Shown one piece after another: positions 48,318-57,099 of a DNA stretch of 64,000 bases. Position 1 is the stretch's first letter; each line of letters opens with the position of its first letter. Source of the DNA: Pantoea sp. Aalb (GTDB lineage: Bacteria; Pseudomonadota; Gammaproteobacteria; Enterobacterales; Enterobacteriaceae). The notes below the pieces were generated by a model. That model ran no database searches. It was not told the origin of the DNA and was given only the letters and a program-made list of their open reading frames with translations. The stretch is from assembly GCF_009829985.1 (NCBI RefSeq), contig NZ_SZZU01000004.1:1-64000 (forward strand). Direction: 5' to 3'. A program made the position numbers and the translations under genes.

Positions 48318-50402
48318 ATGATTCCTTATCTATTTAATACTATTCCATACAGTATTATTAATAATATTAATAATACTCAAATAAATAAATTAAATAAACT
48401 TGGTTTATTAACTATCCAGGATTTACTTTTACATTTACCATTACGTTATGAAGATCGCACTCAATTTTATCGTATAAATAATCTACTTCCTGGTATTTGG
48501 GCAATGGTAGAAGGGAAAGTTATATATAGTACAATTATCTTTAGTCATCATCGTCGTATGTTCATTTGTAAAATCAGTGATGGTAGTGATTATTTAACTA
48601 TGCGATTTTTTAATTTTAATACTAGAATTACAAATAGTTTAGTTATTGGTACTAATATTATTGCCTATGGTGAAGTCAAATACAACAAGTACGGAATTGA
48701 AATTATTCATCCACATTATTTTATTAAAAAAAATCAAAAAATTATTAAACTTCAAAAAACACTAACACCAATTTATCCTACTACTGAGGGTATACATCAA
48801 AAGACACTCCGTAATTTAATAAATTACGCTCTTAAATTACTAGATAATACCTTAATAGATGAATTGTTACCTCCAGAGCTAAGTAGAAAATTAATTAGTT
48901 TAAAAGATGCATTACGTATTTTACATCATCCACCTAAAAAGTTATCCCTTAGAGATTTAGAATTTGGATATCATCCAGCTCAAAGACGTTTGATTTTAGA
49001 AGAATTATTAGCATACAATTTAAATATGTTATCTGCACGTGCAAATACACAACGATATCATGCAATACCTATTGCACCACATCATAAACTGATAAATCAA
49101 TTATTAGCAACGCTGCCATTTTCTCCTACTTCTGCACAAAAGAGAGTTATAGAAGAAATTAAACATGATTTATCAAATAATTTTCCAATGATGCGTTTAG
49201 TGCAAGGTGATGTAGGCTCAGGAAAAACATTAGTTGCAGCAATTGCAGCACTTAACGTAATAACCCATAATAAACAAGTAGTACTTATGGTTCCTACAGA
49301 ATTACTAGCAGAACAACATGCAAATAATTTTCGTCAATGGTTTTCGCCATTAGGCATCGAAGTAGGATGGTTAGCTGGTAAACAAAATATTAAAGAACGT
49401 AAAGCTCAACAAGAAGCAATAGCTATCGGTAAAATTGCTATGATAGTTGGAACACATGCGTTATTCCAAAAACATGTTAAATTTAAAAATATAGCTTTAG
49501 TGATCATTGATGAGCAACATCGCTTTGGTGTCCATCAACGTTTAGCTTTATGGGAAAAAGGTAAAGAAGGGAAATATTATCCACATCAGCTTATAATGAC
49601 TGCTACACCTATTCCTCGTACTTTAGCAATGATAACTTATGCTGATCTTGATATTTCAACTATTGATGAAATGCCACCAGGACGGATACCAATCAATACT
49701 GTAGCTATTTCAGATCAACGTCGTAGCGAAATTATTAAACGTATGAAAAAAGTAGTATCTAATGAAAAACGTCAAGCTTATTGGATATGTACATTAATTG
49801 AGGAATCTGAACAATTAAGAGCACAAGCAGCTGAAGTAACATGGAAAAAACTTAAATTAGCACTACCAGATTTGCAAGTAGGATTAATACATGGACGTAT
49901 GAAATACTTAGAACAACAATCTATTATGCATTCTTTTAAAATGAATGAAATACAATTATTAGTTGCTACTACAGTTATTGAAGTTGGTATAGATGTACCA
50001 AATGCCAGTTTGATGATTATTGAAAATCCTGAACGGTTAGGATTAGCACAATTACATCAACTCCGAGGAAGAGTGGGACGTGGATCATTGACTTCTCATT
50101 GTATTTTACTTTATAAATCTCCTCTAAGCCAAATTGCACAAAAACGTTTGCAGGTACTACGTAATAATAATGATGGTTTTATAATTGCTCAATATGATTT
50201 AGAGATTCGTGGACCTGGTGAATTATTAGGTACAAAACAAACTGGTAATACTAAATTTAAAGTAGCAAATTTATTAAGAGATCAGTCTATACTTGCTGAA
50301 GTTCACTCTGCTGCTCGTTATATCCACAAGTATTATCCTAAACAAGCTCAGTCCTTAATAGATCGATGGATATCAAAAAAGAAAAATTATCACAATGCTT
50401 AA
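48318..50402 (+). CDS. recG: ATP-dependent DNA helicase RecG
   Basis: RecG reverses stalled forks and processes branched DNA. The 694 residues (E. coli 693) have the N-terminal wedge/OB domain (about 60-150, LPLRYEDRT) and helicase domain 1 with QGDVGSGKTLVA. DEQHRFGVHQR follows, then ATPIPRTLA and the C-terminal domain 2 with VIEVGIDVPNASLM and QLRGRVGRG. The TRG region near GELLGTKQTG is present. No defects seen. Separated by 125 bp from convergent typA; in E. coli these genes are far apart, so this is a rearrangement point. Confidence 0.96.
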   Translation: MIPYLFNTIPYSIINNINNTQINKLNKLGLLTIQDLLLHLPLRYEDRTQFYRINNLLPGIWAMVEGKVIYSTIIFSHHRRMFICKISDGSDYLTMRFFNFNTRITNSLVIGTNIIAYGEVKYNKYGIEIIHPHYFIKKNQKIIKLQKTLTPIYPTTEGIHQKTLRNLINYALKLLDNTLIDELLPPELSRKLISLKDALRILHHPPKKLSLRDLEFGYHPAQRRLILEELLAYNLNMLSARANTQRYHAIPIAPHHKLINQLLATLPFSPTSAQKRVIEEIKHDLSNNFPMMRLVQGDVGSGKTLVAAIAALNVITHNKQVVLMVPTELLAEQHANNFRQWFSPLGIEVGWLAGKQNIKERKAQQEAIAIGKIAMIVGTHALFQKHVKFKNIALVIIDEQHRFGVHQRLALWEKGKEGKYYPHQLIMTATPIPRTLAMITYADLDISTIDEMPPGRIPINTVAISDQRRSEIIKRMKKVVSNEKRQAYWICTLIEESEQLRAQAAEVTWKKLKLALPDLQVGLIHGRMKYLEQQSIMHSFKMNEIQLLVATTVIEVGIDVPNASLMIIENPERLGLAQLHQLRGRVGRGSLTSHCILLYKSPLSQIAQKRLQVLRNNNDGFIIAQYDLEIRGPGELLGTKQTGNTKFKVANLLRDQSILAEVHSAARYIHKYYPKQAQSLIDRWISKKKNYHNA

Positions 50403-50527
50403 AATAACTTATATTGACTAATTTTAATATTTTTTATACATATTCTCTTTAAAAATACATATGATTTAATTTTAAAAAAACATTAAAATCATTAAATATC
50501 ATTTTAAGTTTAAAATGCAATAATATA

Positions 50528-52369
50528 TTATTTTTCAATTTTAGTATGTCGTAATGCTCGTTTACGTTCATTTTCAGTTAAACAACGTTTACGTAAACGA
50601 ATAGAATATGGTGTAACTTCTACTAATTCATCATCCTCAATAAACTCAATTGATTGTTCTAATGTCATTTTTAATGCTGGAATCAATGTTGTGGCTTCAT
50701 CTGTTCCTGATGCACGCATGTTAGTTAATTTCTTACCTGTTAGACAATTTACAGTTAGATCATTAGGGCGATTATGAATACCAATTATTTGACCTTCATA
50801 AACTATAGAGCCATGTCCCAGGAATAATTTACCACGATTTTGTAAATTAAATAAAGAAAAAGCAACAGCTTTTCCTTGACCGTTAGATATTAATACTCCA
50901 TTACGACGACGCCATACTTCCTCTAAACGTACATCATCGTAATGGCTAAATGTAGAATATAGAAAACCAGTACCAGAAGTCATATTCACGAACTCATTAC
51001 GAAACCCAATGAGACTACGGCTTGGAATTACGTAATCAAGACGTATACGTCCTTTATTATCTGAATAGATATTTCTCATCTCACCTTTACGTTCTCCCAT
51101 AGCTTGAATAACAAAACCTTGATGTTGTTTTTCAATATCTATAGTAACATTTTCAAATGGTTCTTGTTTATGACCTTCTAACATTTGAAAAATTACTTTC
51201 GGACGTGATACTGCTAATTCATAACCTTCACGACGCATATTTTCAATAAGAATTGCTAAATGTAACTCACCACGTCCAGAAACACGAAATACATCAGCAT
51301 CTTTAGTTTCTTCAACATGTAAAGCAACATTATGTGACATTTCTTTATTTAAACGCTCTAAAAGTTGGCGAGAAGTAATAAATTTACCTTCTTGTCCACA
51401 AAAAGGTGAATCATTAACATTAAAAAGCATAGTTACTGTTGGTTTATCGATTTTTAATTCTGGCAATGCTTCTGTATGTTGTATATCACATATAGTATCA
51501 GAGATATTTAAATGTCCTAAACCAGTAATAGCAATAATATCTCCTGCCTCTACATAATCACTTTCAATACGTTCTAAACCAAAATAAGTTAATACTTTAC
51601 TAATTTTACCATTACGTATTTTACCTTTACTATCAATAATATTTACCTGTTGATTTGGTTTTAATATACCACGTCTAATACGACCAATGCCAATAATACC
51701 AAGATAACTATTATAGTCTAATTGAGATATTTGCATTAATAAGGGTGCTTTAATTTTTACCTGTGGTGGAGAAACATAATTAATAATTGCTTGATATAAT
51801 GGAGTCATATCTTGAGCCATATCAGTATAATTAAAACCTGCAATACCGTTAAGTGCAGAAGTATAAATAATTGGAAAATCTAATTGTTCTTCAGTGGCAT
51901 CGAGGTTAACAAATAGATCAAATACTTTATTAATAACCCAGTTAGGACGTGCACCTAGACGATCGATTTTATTAATAACTACAATTGGTTTCAATCCATG
52001 ATTAAAAGCTTTCTGAGTTACGAAACGAGTTTGAGGCATAGGACCATCTATTGCATCAACAACAAGCAATACAGAATCTACCATTGACATAATACGTTCA
52101 ACTTCTCCTCCAAAATCAGCATGACCTGGAGTATCAACAATATTTATACGATAATTATTCCATATAATAGCTGCATTTTTAGCAAGAATGGTAATTCCAC
52201 GTTCTTTTTCTAGAACATTGAAATCTAACATACTATCCATTTCTGGAGTACGAGCATCAAAAATACCAGATTGTTGTAAAAGCTTATTCACTAAAGTCGT
52301 CTTACCATGATCAACATGTGCAATGATAGCAATGTTACGTAAATTTTCAATCACAGATTTTTGCCTCAA
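50528..52369 (-). CDS. typA: ribosome-associated GTPase TypA/BipA
   Basis: TypA is a translational GTPase of the EF-G family involved in ribosome assembly and stress growth. The 613 residues (E. coli 607) have G1 AHVDHGKT (17-24), the ERGITILAK switch, DTPGHADFGGEVER, and NKIDRLGARP. Beta-barrel and EF-G-like domains follow, then the BipA-specific C-terminus with VTPYSIRLRKRCL. Divergent from glnA, as in E. coli. Confidence 0.96.
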   Translation of the reverse strand: MRQKSVIENLRNIAIIAHVDHGKTTLVNKLLQQSGIFDARTPEMDSMLDFNVLEKERGITILAKNAAIIWNNYRINIVDTPGHADFGGEVERIMSMVDSVLLVVDAIDGPMPQTRFVTQKAFNHGLKPIVVINKIDRLGARPNWVINKVFDLFVNLDATEEQLDFPIIYTSALNGIAGFNYTDMAQDMTPLYQAIINYVSPPQVKIKAPLLMQISQLDYNSYLGIIGIGRIRRGILKPNQQVNIIDSKGKIRNGKISKVLTYFGLERIESDYVEAGDIIAITGLGHLNISDTICDIQHTEALPELKIDKPTVTMLFNVNDSPFCGQEGKFITSRQLLERLNKEMSHNVALHVEETKDADVFRVSGRGELHLAILIENMRREGYELAVSRPKVIFQMLEGHKQEPFENVTIDIEKQHQGFVIQAMGERKGEMRNIYSDNKGRIRLDYVIPSRSLIGFRNEFVNMTSGTGFLYSTFSHYDDVRLEEVWRRRNGVLISNGQGKAVAFSLFNLQNRGKLFLGHGSIVYEGQIIGIHNRPNDLTVNCLTGKKLTNMRASGTDEATTLIPALKMTLEQSIEFIEDDELVEVTPYSIRLRKRCLTENERKRALRHTKIEK

Positions 52370-52706
52370 AAAATATTAAATAAATAACAGTATATTTGCA
52401 TAAATTAAAATAAATACCAAATATGACTATGAATATTTAAAGAATTTGATTCTTTGATTCATTGTTTTTAAAGATTGTATTCTTATACAAATTTTAATTT
52501 TGAATATATTTATTATTTTATTAAAATTTAACATTAATTTTACTTTATCATGTTTAAATAAAGAAACGCACTGTAAAAGTGAATTAGTTAATGTATTTTA
52601 GATCTTTTAGTTATACATACAATCTTATTAATAATTATGACGTATTTTAAACAACGTAATTATCTTATTATTATAAAGACAAATTATTATTTTAGGAAGG
52701 TTACTT
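52370..52706. other. typA-glnA divergent spacer
   Basis: 337 bp that must hold the glnA control region. An AT-rich consensus search by eye found no convincing sigma-54 site (TGGCAC-N5-TTGC) and no palindromic NtrC site (TGCACC-N5-GGTGCA). A weak GCACT...AGTG half-match lies near 52569-52582. glnA itself has a good AGGAAGG ribosome-binding site. Confidence 0.5.
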
Positions 52707-54116
52707 ATGCTTGCTGAAGACATTCTGTTAATGATCAAAGAAAAAGAAATTAAATTTATTGACTTACGTTTTACTGATACTAAAGGGAAAGAACATCATG
52801 TGAGTATCCCTACACATCAGATTAATTCTATTTTTTTTCAAGAAGGCAAAATGTTTGATGGCTCATCTGTAAATGGATGGAAAGGCATTAACGAATCTGA
52901 CATGATATTAATGCCAGATACAACTACTGCAATCATAGATCCTTTTTTCGAACATCCAACATTAATAATTCGATGTGATATTTTAGAACCAAATACTATG
53001 CAAGGTTATCAACGTGATCCTCGTTCTATTGCTAAACGTGCAGAACAATTTTTAATTCTTTCCGGTATTGCTGATACTATATTATTTGGACCTGAACCTG
53101 AATTTTTTTTATTTGATGATATACGTTTTAGCTCTTCATTTTCAGGCTCACATGTTAATATTGATGATATCGAAGCATGTTGGAATACCGGTAAAAAATA
53201 TGAAGGTGGTAATAAAGGGCATCGTCCTACACTAAAAGGTGGTTATTTTCCAGTGCCGCCGGTTGATTCTTCACAAAATATTCGTTCTGCTATGTGTTTA
53301 ACTATGGAGAAAATGGGTCTAATAATTGAAGCACATCATCATGAAGTAGCTACTGCCGGTCAGAATGAAATAGCGATTCGGTTTAATACTATAACTAAAA
53401 AAGCTGATGAAATTCAAATATATAAATATGTTGTACATAATATTGCTCACGCATATGGGAAGACTGCAACTTTTATGCCGAAACCAATATTTGGGGATAA
53501 TGGTTCTGGAATGCACTGCCATATGTCTCTATTTAAAAACAATATAAATTTATTCTCTGGTGATCAATATAGTGGTTTATCTAAAATTGCATTATTCTAT
53601 ATTGGTGGTATTATTAAGCATGCTAAAGCAATTAATGCTTTAACAAATCCAACTACGAACTCTTATAAACGTCTAGTACCTGGTTACGAAGCTCCAGTCA
53701 TGTTAGCTTATTCAGCACGTAATCGCTCTGCTTCAATTCGTATTCCAATTGTAGGCAACCCTAAAGCACGTCGTATTGAAGTACGTTTTCCAGATCCATC
53801 TGCAAATCCATACTTAGCTTTTGCTGCTCTACTTATGGCTGGAATAGATGGTATAATTAATAAAATCCATCCTGGCGATGCTATGGATAAAAATCTATAC
53901 AATCTACCACCACAGGAAGAAGTAAATATTGCTAAAGTTGCATCTTCTTTAGAAGATGCATTAAATGAACTAAATAAGAACCGTGATTTTTTAATGCGTG
54001 GTAATGTATTTACTGATAATACTATAGATGCTTATATTACACTTCTTAAATCAGATATTGATCGCATAAATATGACACCACATCCTGTCGAATTTGAAAT
54101 GTATTATAGCGTTTAA
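52707..54116 (+). CDS. glnA: glutamine synthetase
   Basis: GlnA forms glutamine from glutamate, ammonia and ATP, the main nitrogen entry. The 469 residues equal E. coli. The type I signature is intact: FDGSSVNGWKGI, FGPEPEFFLFD, MPKPIFGDNGSGMHCH, the NRSASIRIP block and the adenylylation-site region KNLYNLPPQEE with the Tyr equivalent to Tyr397. Strong AGGAAGG upstream. For an insect symbiont this is often a key nitrogen-recycling enzyme. Confidence 0.97.
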   Translation: MLAEDILLMIKEKEIKFIDLRFTDTKGKEHHVSIPTHQINSIFFQEGKMFDGSSVNGWKGINESDMILMPDTTTAIIDPFFEHPTLIIRCDILEPNTMQGYQRDPRSIAKRAEQFLILSGIADTILFGPEPEFFLFDDIRFSSSFSGSHVNIDDIEACWNTGKKYEGGNKGHRPTLKGGYFPVPPVDSSQNIRSAMCLTMEKMGLIIEAHHHEVATAGQNEIAIRFNTITKKADEIQIYKYVVHNIAHAYGKTATFMPKPIFGDNGSGMHCHMSLFKNNINLFSGDQYSGLSKIALFYIGGIIKHAKAINALTNPTTNSYKRLVPGYEAPVMLAYSARNRSASIRIPIVGNPKARRIEVRFPDPSANPYLAFAALLMAGIDGIINKIHPGDAMDKNLYNLPPQEEVNIAKVASSLEDALNELNKNRDFLMRGNVFTDNTIDAYITLLKSDIDRINMTPHPVEFEMYYSV

Positions 54117-54265
54117 TATTTAATTATTATTTTTATGATTTTAAACTACAGCAAAGAGTTGATTTATTTTCAATAATATTATATTAATTTATATATCAAA
54201 ATGATATAGCTAGTGAGTATATAAAAGTATAAACTACTAAATATTTTCTATAACCATAAAAGGTT

Positions 54266-54290
54266 AGCTCATCCTAGTGATGAGCTTTTT
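54266..54290 (+). terminator. rho-independent terminator of glnA
   Basis: AGCTCATC (54266-54273) pairs with GATGAGCT (54279-54286) around a 5-nt loop, followed directly by a T-run (54286-54290). It lies 150 bp past the glnA stop. The clearest intrinsic terminator in the window. Confidence 0.82.
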
Positions 54291-54820
54291 CTATATAATG
54301 TAATAATATAATTATTTTGATAATTTCAAATTAAACAAAATACAAAAAAAATCTTAAATTGAGTTAATGAAGTTTAAAAAATAATTATTTTAAATCAAAC
54401 AAAATATATGAAAATATGTTATGTAAGTTACGTATTTATTGCGATTATTATCAGAGTATTAATTCTATTTCTTAAATATAAAAGACATAATTGTTACTGT
54501 TTTATATAAAATATTTTATTAATAAAATCATGTAATAATAATTATTATATATATTAGTTATTATATATATTAGTAAGTAACTTATAGTAAGTAACTTAAA
54601 AAATATTAATATCAACTATAGTAATTTACTTATGAAGAATTATATTGATAGTAAATAAAAAAAAAAAAAAAATATATAATACCTATATTTAAGTACATGC
54701 ATTTCATTCAATCTCCTATAACTTATATTATATCATTTAAAAGAATAATATTCTACACTTAACAGTAAGCTAAAAAACTTTAATGAGCTTTTATTTCATC
54801 TATGAATCATTGAGGGGTCT
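54291..54820. other. glnA-glnG gap (glnL position), no gene
   Basis: In E. coli glnL (ntrB) lies between glnA and glnG. This 530-bp stretch shows no histidine-kinase motif. It contains an A16 run (54657-54672), a slippage hot-spot. Confidence 0.6.
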
Positions 54821-56245
54821 ATGCAACGAGGAATAGTCTGGATTGTAGATGACGATAATTCCATTTGTTTAATTCTTAATCAAGCACTTACCAAAACTGG
54901 TATTAATTGTTTCACTTTTAATTATCGCTACAACATATTAGATATTATTTCTAGTAAAAAACCAAATGTTATCTTATTAGATGTTTGTATGCCAAATATG
55001 CTTGGAATATCGCTATTAAAACAACTTAAACAATATTACCCACTGATTCCGGTAATTATTATGAGCGCATATTCAGATTTATATGTTGTTGTAAATAGTT
55101 ATCAACAAGGTGCTTTTGATTATTTATCTAAACCACTTGATATTGATAAAACAGTAATATTAATTAATCGTGCTATTAGTTACTATCAGGAACAAAAACA
55201 ATCACCTAATCATAAATTGATAAAGATCCCCACAAAAGCTATTATTGGGACAGCACCATCAATGCAGGATGTATTTCGTATTATTGGTCGTTTATCAAGG
55301 TCGTCAATAAGTGTTTTAATCAACGGAGAATCTGGTACAGGAAAAGAACTCATAGCTCATGCTTTACATCATTATAGTCCACGAACTAAGAAACCATTTA
55401 TTGCTATTAATATGGCAGCAATTCCAAAAGATCTTATCGAAGCTGAGCTTTTTGGTCATGAAAAAGGTGCTTTTACTGGTGCAAGTCAAATTCGCCAAGG
55501 TCGATTTGAACAAGCTAACGGGGGTACATTATTTCTTGATGAGATTGGTGATATGCCTATTAATGTACAAACTCGTCTACTACGAGTGTTAACTGATGGT
55601 AAAATATATCGTATTGGTAGTTATGGTTTTATAAAAGTTGATGTACGTATTATTGCTGCAACTCACCAAAATCTTTATCATCATGTACAAAAAAGTAAAT
55701 TTCGTGAAGATCTTTTTTACCGTCTTAATGTTATCAGAATTCATTTACCACCATTACGAGAAAGACGTGAAGATATTCCATATTTAGCACGTTATTTTCT
55801 AGAGAGAGCTGCTAACGAGTTAAATATTCAAACAAAATTTCTCCATATAGAAACAGAAGCTATATTAACTCAGTTGAATTGGCCTGGTAATGTTCGCCAG
55901 TTAGAAAATATTTGCCGTTGGATTACAGTTATGGTAGCAGATAAAAAAGTATTAATACAAGATCTTCCTACTGAAGAGCTATTTGAATTAAAACCTATTA
56001 ATAAATTTATACAATCTTTACCAACCCTATCAAGTCACTGGATTAAATTATTAGCTCAATGGGCAGACTATTCAATGCAATCTGGCCATCAAAATTTGAT
56101 GTCACAGGCTCAATCAGAAATAGAACGTACATTGCTCACTACTGCATTAATGTATACTCATGGACATAAACAAAAAGCTGCACGAATAATTGGATGGGGA
56201 CGAAATACTTTAACACGTAAATTAAAAGAATTAGGAATAAAGTAA
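54821..56245 (+). CDS. glnG: nitrogen regulator NtrC (NR-I)
   Basis: GlnG is a sigma-54 enhancer-binding activator of nitrogen genes. The 474 residues (E. coli 469) comprise a receiver domain with the phospho-acceptor Asp54 (ILLDVCMP), a Ser replacing the usual Thr of the switch, and the conserved KP Lys. An AAA+ domain carries Walker A GESGTGKE and the sigma-54 contact loop GAFTGA. A Fis-type HTH completes it (GHKQKAARIIGWGRNTLTRKLKELGI). Fully formed, but the usual kinase gene glnL is absent beside it. Function requires rpoN and a phosphodonor elsewhere. Confidence 0.95.
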   Translation: MQRGIVWIVDDDNSICLILNQALTKTGINCFTFNYRYNILDIISSKKPNVILLDVCMPNMLGISLLKQLKQYYPLIPVIIMSAYSDLYVVVNSYQQGAFDYLSKPLDIDKTVILINRAISYYQEQKQSPNHKLIKIPTKAIIGTAPSMQDVFRIIGRLSRSSISVLINGESGTGKELIAHALHHYSPRTKKPFIAINMAAIPKDLIEAELFGHEKGAFTGASQIRQGRFEQANGGTLFLDEIGDMPINVQTRLLRVLTDGKIYRIGSYGFIKVDVRIIAATHQNLYHHVQKSKFREDLFYRLNVIRIHLPPLRERREDIPYLARYFLERAANELNIQTKFLHIETEAILTQLNWPGNVRQLENICRWITVMVADKKVLIQDLPTEELFELKPINKFIQSLPTLSSHWIKLLAQWADYSMQSGHQNLMSQAQSEIERTLLTTALMYTHGHKQKAARIIGWGRNTLTRKLKELGIK

Positions 56246-56348
56246 TGGTAATATAAAAAATATCAAAATTCAATTTTTATTGAATACAACATTTATTATA
56301 AAATTTATAAAAAAATTTAAAATTAATAATTTTTACTAGGGTTTAATT

Positions 56349-56951
56349 TTGCTTACTTTTAACTATCATGCTACACATTTTATGTTAAGTGCTCCAAATA
56401 TTCATTTTCTCCCAGCAGATATTGGTATTGAAATTGCTTTTGCTGGATGCTCAAACGTAGGTAAATCTAGAGCTATCAATACATTAGTTAATCAAAAAAA
56501 TCTTTGTTATACCAGTAAATTACCTGGTCGAACACAATTAATTAATTTATTTGAAGTTATGAAAGGAAAACGTTTGGTAGATCTTCCAGGATATGGTTAT
56601 GCTAAAGTATCAAAATCTATGAAGTTCCAATGGAAATACATACTAACTGAGTATCTTCAGAGCCGCCAAACTCTCAAAGGATTAGTAATATTAATGGATA
56701 TCCGAAATCCATTAAAAGATTTAGATAACAAAATAATTAAATTAGCAATACAAAGTAACATACAAATATTATTATTGTTAACTAAAGCTGATAAAGTAAA
56801 CCATAACTTACGGAAAATACAACTTGAGATAGTACGTAATAAATGTTTATTAGAATTTAGAAGTGATATACAAGTAGAAATTTTTTCTTCACTAAATAAG
56901 ATAGGACTTTATCAATTAAGTCATAAGATTGATAGTTGGTTTTGTAATTAG
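56349..56951 (+). CDS. engB: ribosome-biogenesis GTPase EngB (YihA)
   Basis: EngB assists 50S assembly and division. The 200 residues (E. coli 210) use a TTG start after TAGGGT. This gives the E. coli-like FNYHATHFMLSAP opening; no in-frame ATG would preserve it. G1 GCSNVGKS (33-40), SKLPGRTQLINLF, DLPGYGYA and LLTKADK are present. Trailing residues after SWFCN are missing relative to E. coli. Convergent with polA, as in E. coli. Confidence 0.93.
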   Translation: MLTFNYHATHFMLSAPNIHFLPADIGIEIAFAGCSNVGKSRAINTLVNQKNLCYTSKLPGRTQLINLFEVMKGKRLVDLPGYGYAKVSKSMKFQWKYILTEYLQSRQTLKGLVILMDIRNPLKDLDNKIIKLAIQSNIQILLLLTKADKVNHNLRKIQLEIVRNKCLLEFRSDIQVEIFSSLNKIGLYQLSHKIDSWFCN

Positions 56952-57099
56952 ATAACAGTAAATACATTTACTTCTTATAAAGACTTTTATATATATGTAA
57001 GAATATATTAAATAATATTTAATATATAAAAAAGATAATACTTAATTATTTACTAATTATCAAAATTATCAAAACTAAATATTTATTAATATAAAATTA

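Noticed and set aside
52370..52706. sigma-54 promoter and NtrC sites ahead of glnA
   Set aside because: No TGGCAC-N5-TTGC and no full palindrome seen; the GCACT/AGTG half-match is too weak in this composition.
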